This document shows positions 4,741 through 9,069 of a DNA stretch of 9,069 nucleotides, piece by piece. The stretch is from an uncultured Lachnospiraceae bacterium (GTDB lineage: Bacteria > Bacillota > Clostridia > Lachnospirales > Lachnospiraceae). The translations under genes and the position numbers were made by a program. Positions within the stretch are counted from its first letter, which is position 1. The number at the start of each line of letters is the position of its first letter. The stretch covers positions 1 through 9,069 of the forward strand of contig CANQYH010000116.1 of NCBI GenBank assembly GCA_947628025.1, in the 5' to 3' direction. Below the pieces are notes generated by a model, which saw only the letters and a list, made by a program, of their open reading frames with translations, was not told the DNA's origin and did not search any database.

Positions 4741-4842
4741 TACAAAAAGAACCCATCCGTACCGCGTACCGCAGCCACGGATGACGGGAATGCGGCGGGG
4801 CTGTGATGGCGGAGATATTATTTATATGGAAAGGAGTCTGTT
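4741..4842 (+). other. GC-rich leader of the metal-efflux operon with hairpin and possible tiny upstream ORF
   Basis: The roughly 120-base leader switches to high GC right after the operator. It has tandem CGTACCG copies (4758-4764, 4765-4771) in the loop of a 7-bp stem CATCCGT/ACGGATG (4754-4760 with 4777-4783). An ATG at 4781, part of that stem, opens a 21-codon frame that ends with TGA at 4844-4846, overlapping the regulator start codon as ATGA. Its ribosome site is poor. AAAGGAG at 4830-4836 serves the real gene. Confidence 0.4.
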
Positions 4843-5223
4843 ATGACAGAAAAGGAGCGGATCGAGCAGGAGGTTTCGGAGGGTGTGTGCGAATTGGTCC
4901 ATGTCCATGACGAGATCGTGGAGCAGGTGGAGAAAGTGATGCCGGAGGAACAGGAGCTTCTGGATCTGTCCGAGTTTTTCAGGATCTTCGGCGATTCTAC
5001 CCGCATCAAGATCCTGTACGTGCTGAGCCAGTCGGAGATGTGCGTCTGCGATATCGCGTCGCTTTTGATGATGGGACAGTCGGCCATTTCCCATCAGCTG
5101 CGGATCTTGAAGCAGATGCGGCTGGTGAAGTACCGCAGGGAGGGGAAGACCGTGTTTTATTCTCTGTCCGACGGCCATATCCAGACGATCCTGGCTCAGG
5201 GGATGGAGCATATCAAGGAGTAG
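4843..5223 (+). CDS. ArsR/SmtB-family metal-sensing repressor (CadC/SmtB-like)
   Basis: This 126-residue winged-helix protein should repress its own operon and release DNA when it binds Zn, Cd or Pb. The helix-turn-helix is visible at about residues 68-95 (VCDIASLLMMGQSAISHQLR, then LKQMRLVK), followed by the wing (YRREGKTVFYSL). Two metal-site motifs are present. The alpha-3N type has C67-V-C69 in EMCVCD plus N-terminal ligand candidates C16, H20 and H22. The alpha-5 type at the C-terminus has D110, H112, H123 and E126, with the same spacing (0, +2, +13, +16) as the SmtB zinc site. CadC proteins are similar in length, about 122 residues. ATG 4843 is supported by AAAGGAG six bases upstream. 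The efflux ATPase starts 49 bp after the stop, and an ArsR-type operator lies at the promoter. Confidence 0.9.
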   Translation: MTEKERIEQEVSEGVCELVHVHDEIVEQVEKVMPEEQELLDLSEFFRIFGDSTRIKILYVLSQSEMCVCDIASLLMMGQSAISHQLRILKQMRLVKYRREGKTVFYSLSDGHIQTILAQGMEHIKE

Positions 5224-5272
5224 AGATGGGCGTGGGGGCGGATCTTAATAAAAGGAAGCGAGGAGAACGAAG

Positions 5273-7273
5273 ATGACGAAAAAACAGAAAAAAATGCTTC
5301 TGAGACTGGCGGTCAGCGCCGTATTTCTGATCGGGGGGATCTGCACGGAGGGGACACATCCTTTGGAATGGATCCTCTTTGCGGTTTCCTATCTGGCGGC
5401 GGGGTACGACATCCCGCTGAAAGCCGCGAAAACGATCCGGGGCGGGCAGATCTTTGACGAGAACTTTCTCATGACCATTGCTACGGTCGGAGCGATCGTG
5501 GTGGGCGCTTACGAGGAGGCCGTGGCGGTCATGCTGTTTTACCAGGTGGGCGAATTTTTCAACGATTACGCGGTCAATAAGTCCCGCAAGTCGATCGCGA
5601 ACCTGATGGATATCACCCCGGAGTACGCCAATGTGATCCGGGACGGCCAGGAACAGGAAGTCGATCCGGATGAGGTGGAGGTCGGGGAGGCCGTGGTCAT
5701 AAAGCCCGGCGAGCGGGTCCCATTGGACGGGATCGTGACAAAGGGCAGTTCCAGCCTGGATACCAGCGCGCTGACGGGAGAGTCCATGCCCGCGGAGATC
5801 GGCGAGGGGGGAATGATCGTCAGCGGCTCCATCAATCTGAGCGGCCTTTTGGAGGTGCAGGTCACGAAGAAGTACGATGATTCCACCGTGGCCAAGATCC
5901 TGGAGCTGGTGGAGAACGCCAGCTCCCGCAAGGCGAAAGCGGAGAATTTTATCACCCGGTTTGCGCGGGTCTATACGCCGGCAGTGGTGGCGCTGGCGGT
6001 GATTTTGGCTGTGCTGCCGCCTCTGCTCCTTAGGCAGTCCTGGTCCGTGTGGATCTACCGGGCCTGCAGCTTCCTGGTGGTGTCCTGCCCCTGCGCGCTG
6101 GTGATCTCGGTACCGCTCAGCTTTTTCGGCGGGCTGGGGGCCGCGTCCCGGGAGGGGATCCTGATCAAAGGCAGCAATTACCTGGAAGCGTTGGGGACTT
6201 TGGATACGGTGGTCTTTGATAAGACCGGGACCCTGACGACCGGGAAATTCCAGGTGACGGGGCTGGAGACGGAGAAAGGATCCTGGCAGGAGCTTTTGGA
6301 GCTGGCCGCCTACGGGGAGAGCCATTCGACCCATCCGATCGCGGTTTCAGTCCTGGAAGCCTACAAAAATATGGAGAGCATGGAAAAGGACGGGAACCGG
6401 CGCCTGACGGATCCGGAACCGTTTATCAAAGCGCTTCATGAGCGGAAGAAAGCGCCGCAGGAGAGCCTTTCCCTGGACCAGAGCCGCATCGTTTCAGTGG
6501 AAGAGATCGCGGGCCACGGGATCCACGCGGTCCTGCGGGAGACCGCCTCAGACGGAGCGGCGCAGGAAAACGGGGACGCGGCCGGGACGTTCGATCTGTA
6601 TATCGGCAACGAGAAGCTGATGCACCGGCAGGGCGTCGCGTTCCGGACTTCGGAGGACGCGGCGGGGACCGTACTCTATGTAGCGAAAGATCGGGAATAC
6701 ATCGGCGCGGTCCGGATCTCCGATACGGTCCGCGAGGATGTGCCGGCGGCGCTTTCCGGGCTGCGCGGCGAGGGCGTCCGGAAACTGGTGATGCTGACGG
6801 GGGATAAGGAAGCGGTCGGCCAGGCGGTCGGAAAGAAGCTGGGGCTGGACCGGGTCTACGGCGGACTGCTCCCCGCGGATAAGGTGGAGAAAGTAGAAGC
6901 GCTGCTGAAAGAAAAAGGCGACGGCCGGACGCTGGCGTTCGTCGGCGACGGCATCAACGACGCGCCGGTGCTTTCCCGGGCGGACGTAGGGATCGCCATG
7001 GGCGGCATCGGTTCGGACGCGGCGGTGGAAGCGGCGGACGTGGCGATCATGACCGACGAGCCCTCAAAGATCGTGGACGGGATCCGCATTGCCCGGAAGA
7101 CCGTGGGGATCGTGCGGCAGAACATCGTCTTCGCGATCGGCGTGAAAATTCTGGTGCTGATCCTGGTGGCGTTGGGCGCGGCCAGCATGTGGATGGCGGT
7201 CTTCGGCGACGTGGGCGTAGCGGTACTGGCGATCCTGAACGCGATCCGGGCGTTGTCCTACAAAAAGAAATGA
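5273..7273 (+). CDS. cadA: P1B-2-type Zn/Cd/Pb-exporting ATPase without N-terminal metal-binding domain
   Basis: This 666-residue membrane pump couples ATP hydrolysis to export of divalent soft metals. Key motifs are in order: TGES in the actuator domain (168-171), CPC in the metal-transport helix (272-274, inside SCPCALVISVPL), the phosphorylation site DKTGT (D316), the nucleotide-binding HP (354-355) and GHG (414-416), and GDGINDAP (558-565). The last helices carry N617, K625 seven residues later, and D646-V-G, which is the P1B-2 signature for Zn/Cd/Pb. The protein starts directly with transmembrane helices, so it lacks the N-terminal HMA domain found in many CadA/ZntA proteins of about 730 residues. 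A Lys/Glu-rich insertion of about 35-40 residues (about 363-402) sits in the N-domain. AGGAG eight bases before ATG 5273 sets the start. It is cotranscribed with the ArsR gene. Confidence 0.92.
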   Translation: MTKKQKKMLLRLAVSAVFLIGGICTEGTHPLEWILFAVSYLAAGYDIPLKAAKTIRGGQIFDENFLMTIATVGAIVVGAYEEAVAVMLFYQVGEFFNDYAVNKSRKSIANLMDITPEYANVIRDGQEQEVDPDEVEVGEAVVIKPGERVPLDGIVTKGSSSLDTSALTGESMPAEIGEGGMIVSGSINLSGLLEVQVTKKYDDSTVAKILELVENASSRKAKAENFITRFARVYTPAVVALAVILAVLPPLLLRQSWSVWIYRACSFLVVSCPCALVISVPLSFFGGLGAASREGILIKGSNYLEALGTLDTVVFDKTGTLTTGKFQVTGLETEKGSWQELLELAAYGESHSTHPIAVSVLEAYKNMESMEKDGNRRLTDPEPFIKALHERKKAPQESLSLDQSRIVSVEEIAGHGIHAVLRETASDGAAQENGDAAGTFDLYIGNEKLMHRQGVAFRTSEDAAGTVLYVAKDREYIGAVRISDTVREDVPAALSGLRGEGVRKLVMLTGDKEAVGQAVGKKLGLDRVYGGLLPADKVEKVEALLKEKGDGRTLAFVGDGINDAPVLSRADVGIAMGGIGSDAAVEAADVAIMTDEPSKIVDGIRIARKTVGIVRQNIVFAIGVKILVLILVALGAASMWMAVFGDVGVAVLAILNAIRALSYKKK

Positions 7274-7285
7274 AAAAATGAAAGG

Positions 7286-7314
7286 TTGACATTCCCGGAT
7301 ACACCTGTTATTAT
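7286..7314 (+). promoter_or_regulatory. Promoter of glnA
   Basis: TTGACA (7286-7291), an exact 17-bp spacer and TATTAT (7309-7314) with an extended -10 TG at 7306-7307. It lies only 13 bp after the efflux ATPase stop, so glnA has its own promoter, and no clear terminator separates the two transcription units. Confidence 0.75.
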
Positions 7315-7320
7315 TTTACC

Positions 7321-7400
7321 ATATCATGTAGCGAGGGGGTTGCATCTATTTGCGATGCCCTCGTTTGCTGTGCGAGCGATCGTTAAGGAGGGAAACAGTT
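7321..7400 (+). promoter_or_regulatory. Structured glnA leader, possible attenuator
   Basis: The roughly 80-base leader holds a two-part hairpin: outer CGAGG (7332-7336) with CCTCG (7359-7363), a left bulge of five bases, and inner GCATC (7342-7346) with GATGC (7354-7358) around a seven-base loop. Only TTT follows, so it is a weak terminator at best. The downstream CGAG at 7373-7376 could pair with CTCG of the right arm instead, giving an alternative fold. Because an ANTAR-type antiterminator gene follows glnA, this leader is a natural candidate target. I could not find the paired hexaloops (A at position 1, G at position 4) expected of an ANTAR site. AAGGAGG at 7385-7391 is the glnA ribosome site. 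Confidence 0.4.
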
Positions 7401-8738
7401 ATGAGCCGATATAGTAAGGAGGATATCCTCCGTATGGCCGAGGAGGAGGATGTAGAATTTATCCGCCTGCAGTTCACGGATATGTTCGGGATGCTGAAAA
7501 ACGTGGCGATCACGTCCGGCCAGCTCTCCAAAGCGCTGGAGAACCGCTGCATGTTTGACGGTTCCGCCATCGAGGGCTTCGTGCGGGAGGAGGAGACGGA
7601 CATGTACCTCTATCCCGATCTGGACACGTTCGAGATATTCCCGTGGCGGCCCCAGCAGGGCAAGGTGGCCCGCCTGCTCTGCGACGTCTATTGTCCCGAC
7701 GGGACGCCGTTCGAGGGAGATCCCCGGTACGTGTTTAAGCGGGTGCTGAAAGAGGCCGAGGAGATGGGGTATTATTTCAGCGTGGGACCGGAGTGCGAAT
7801 TTTTCCTGTTCCACGCCGACGACGAGGGCCGTCCCACGACCCACACCCACGAGACGGCCGGATATTTCGACGTGGCTCCCATCGATCTGGCGGAGAACGT
7901 GCGGCGGGACATCGTGCTGAATCTGGAGGAGATGGGGTTTGAGATCGAGTCCTCCCATCATGAGATCGCGCCGGCCCAGCATGAGGTCGATATCCAGTAC
8001 GAGCGGGGGTTGAAAGCCGCCGACAACATCGTCACGTTCAAGAACGCGGTCAAGACCATCGCCAAGCGGCACGGCCTCCACGCCACATTTATGCCCAAGC
8101 CGAAAGCGGGCGTCAACGGTTCCGGTATGCACATCAATATGTCGCTGGAGGACGGGCTGGGCAAGAACCTGTTCTCGGACCCCTCCGACAGCATGGGGCT
8201 GAGCCAGCTGGCTTACCAGTTTTTAGCGGGTATTTTGTATCATATCAAATCCATGACGATCCTCACCAACCCGCTGGTGAATTCCTACAAGCGGCTGATC
8301 CCCGGCTACGACGCGCCGGTCTATATCGCCTGGGCCTCCGCCGCCAACCGGGGGCAGGTCATGCGCATCCCCTCCAACCGGGGCAGTTCCACACGGATCG
8401 AGCTGCGCAGCCCCGACCCGGCCATGAACCCCTACCTGGCGCTGGCCGCCTGCCTGGCCGCCGGCCTGGACGGGATCCGCAAAGGGATGGTGCCGCCGGC
8501 TCCGTTTTACGGAAACGCATTTTCCCTGCCCACAGAAGAGATGGAGAGACGGGGCATCAGCCATCTGCCGGAGACGCTGGGGGAGGCCATCGAGGAATTT
8601 GAAAGGGACGCGTTCTGGGAACATGTGCTGGGGGATAATATTTATCACAAGTATCTGGAAGCCAAGAGAAAAGAGTGGAGCGAATTCCGCTGCCAGGTGA
8701 CCGACTGGGAGATCGGAGAATATCTGTATAAATTTTAA
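7401..8738 (+). CDS. glnA: Glutamine synthetase, type I (GSI-alpha)
   Basis: This 445-residue cytosolic dodecameric enzyme joins ammonia to glutamate using ATP, the main entry of ammonia into metabolism. Visible signatures are MFDGSAIEGFVREEE (51-65), GPECEFFLF with metal-ligand glutamates near 131 and 133, HHEIAPAQHEVD, NGSGMH (239-244), the flap region NSYKRLIPGYDAP (294-306), and RIPSNRGSSTRIELRSPDP. The length equals the GSI-alpha type (about 444 in Bacillus), shorter than the adenylylated GSI-beta type. Arginine 62, the feedback-inhibition residue of Bacillus GS, is conserved, while the flap residue corresponding to E304 is aspartate. I chose ATG 7401 for its AAGGAGGG ribosome site; the in-frame upstream extension from 7350 lies in the leader and is not typical of the family. 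Its ANTAR-type regulator follows 67 bp downstream. Confidence 0.95.
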   Translation: MSRYSKEDILRMAEEEDVEFIRLQFTDMFGMLKNVAITSGQLSKALENRCMFDGSAIEGFVREEETDMYLYPDLDTFEIFPWRPQQGKVARLLCDVYCPDGTPFEGDPRYVFKRVLKEAEEMGYYFSVGPECEFFLFHADDEGRPTTHTHETAGYFDVAPIDLAENVRRDIVLNLEEMGFEIESSHHEIAPAQHEVDIQYERGLKAADNIVTFKNAVKTIAKRHGLHATFMPKPKAGVNGSGMHINMSLEDGLGKNLFSDPSDSMGLSQLAYQFLAGILYHIKSMTILTNPLVNSYKRLIPGYDAPVYIAWASAANRGQVMRIPSNRGSSTRIELRSPDPAMNPYLALAACLAAGLDGIRKGMVPPAPFYGNAFSLPTEEMERRGISHLPETLGEAIEEFERDAFWEHVLGDNIYHKYLEAKRKEWSEFRCQVTDWEIGEYLYKF

Positions 8739-8802
8739 GGAAATGCCGATGGGATCGGACGGCGTTTCCCTGTAACCTGGCGACGGCTGCCGGAGGTGAG
8801 AA
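8739..8802 (+). other. Intercistronic hairpins between glnA and the ANTAR gene
   Basis: Directly after the glnA stop, GGAAATGCCG (8739-8748) pairs with CGGCGTTTCC (8760-8769), giving 10 bp with one T.G. An inner alternative pairs CCGAT with ATCGG around GGG. No T-run follows, so it is not a standard terminator. A second weaker fold, CCTGGC with GCCGGAGG (about 8777-8797), would mask the GGAGG ribosome site of the next gene. These may set the ratio of the two products. Confidence 0.4.
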
Positions 8803-8805
8803 AAT

Positions 8806-9069
8806 GTGACAAACATCATCGTGGCGTTCTCAAAACCGGAGGATGCGAGGAACATTAAAAATATCATTGTGAAGCATGGGTTCCTGGTGACCAGTGTCTG
8901 CGGTTCCGGCGCGCAGGTTCTGACCAGCATGGACGGCCTGCGGGGCGGGATCATCGTCTGCGGCTACCGGTTCGACGATATGCTTTACAGCGAACTGAAA
9001 GAGCTGATTCCGCCGGAATTTGAGATACTTTTGGTGGCCTCCGCCCGAAAAGTGGGAGGCGCGGCCCCG
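8806..9069 (+). CDS. ANTAR-type antiterminator/response regulator, N-terminal part (partial)
   Basis: GTG 8806 is preceded by GGAGGTGA at 8792-8799, an ideal ribosome site; the overlapping ATG at 8804 is followed at once by TGA and cannot be used. The frame stays open to the window end (88 codons). The product begins (M)TNIIVAFSKPEDARNIKN and continues IIVKHGFLVTSVCGSGAQVL, then GLRGGIIVCGYRFDDMLYSE and PPEFEILLVASARKVGG. This is the receiver-like half of the clostridial ANTAR regulators encoded next to glnA, such as NitR of Clostridium saccharobutylicum, which act by RNA-binding antitermination. The usual acidic pair after strand 1 and the phospho-acceptor aspartate after strand 3 (here VCGYRF) are absent, so it is a pseudo-receiver. 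The RNA-binding ANTAR helices would lie beyond the window. The family call comes from context plus sequence feel. Confidence 0.7.
   Translation, partial: MTNIIVAFSKPEDARNIKNIIVKHGFLVTSVCGSGAQVLTSMDGLRGGIIVCGYRFDDMLYSELKELIPPEFEILLVASARKVGGAAP

Noticed and set aside
5213..6334. Long minus-strand frame opposite the efflux ATPase
   Set aside because: It is a product of GC-rich codon bias opposite a gene with complete P1B-ATPase motifs; no family features and no ribosome site.
7332..7363. Canonical ANTAR dual-hairpin target in the glnA leader
   Set aside because: The visible loop has seven bases and does not show A at position 1 and G at position 4; a second matching hairpin is missing.
7350..7400. 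Upstream in-frame extension of glnA
   Set aside because: It translates the leader hairpin, lacks a ribosome site, and makes the protein longer than the family. ATG 7401 has AAGGAGGG at the correct distance.
7383..8954. Minus-strand frames opposite glnA and the ANTAR gene
   Set aside because: Shadows of well-recognised plus-strand genes.

Overview
The window looks like a chromosomal segment of a Gram-positive Clostridia bacterium, most likely a Lachnospiraceae relative. The clues are strong AGGAGG-type ribosome binding sites, a short GSI-alpha glutamine synthetase followed by an ANTAR-type antiterminator gene (an arrangement known from clostridia), a secreted protein with Trp-rich cell-wall-binding-like repeats, and an Rpn/PD-(D/E)XK nuclease tail next to a DUF2442 gene. 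This taxonomic call is inference from gene content.

The left half (about 1-4680) is AT-richer and accessory in character. It holds the 3' end of an Rpn-family nuclease gene, a DUF2442 gene, a truncated second Rpn copy, and the first copy of an 83-bp hairpin-bearing repeat. Next come a minus-strand two-gene unit (a small one-helix membrane protein, then a GTPase with a hydrophobic C-terminus) and a divergent intergenic region. A secreted protein with about ten YD-like repeats of 26 residues follows, expressed from a promoter whose spacer contains seven consecutive G. After two terminators there is about 600 bp of debris: an AT-rich open frame without a start, a purine-only tract with G-quadruplex potential, one sequence resembling a degenerate type I-C CRISPR repeat, and the second copy of the 83-bp repeat.

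The right half (about 4687-9069) is GC-rich, all on the plus strand and orderly. A promoter with an ArsR/SmtB-type operator precedes an ArsR-family metal sensor with two recognisable metal-site motifs and a P1B-2 zinc/cadmium/lead efflux ATPase. Then comes a separate promoter and structured leader for glnA, and finally the beginning of an ANTAR-family regulator with a degenerate receiver domain, cut by the window end.

The efflux pair should act as a self-regulated metal detoxification unit. glnA and the ANTAR gene should act as a nitrogen-assimilation unit under antitermination control. The less explained items are the two-copy hairpin element, the GTPase/membrane-peptide pair, the poly-G promoter, and the possible fossil CRISPR repeat.
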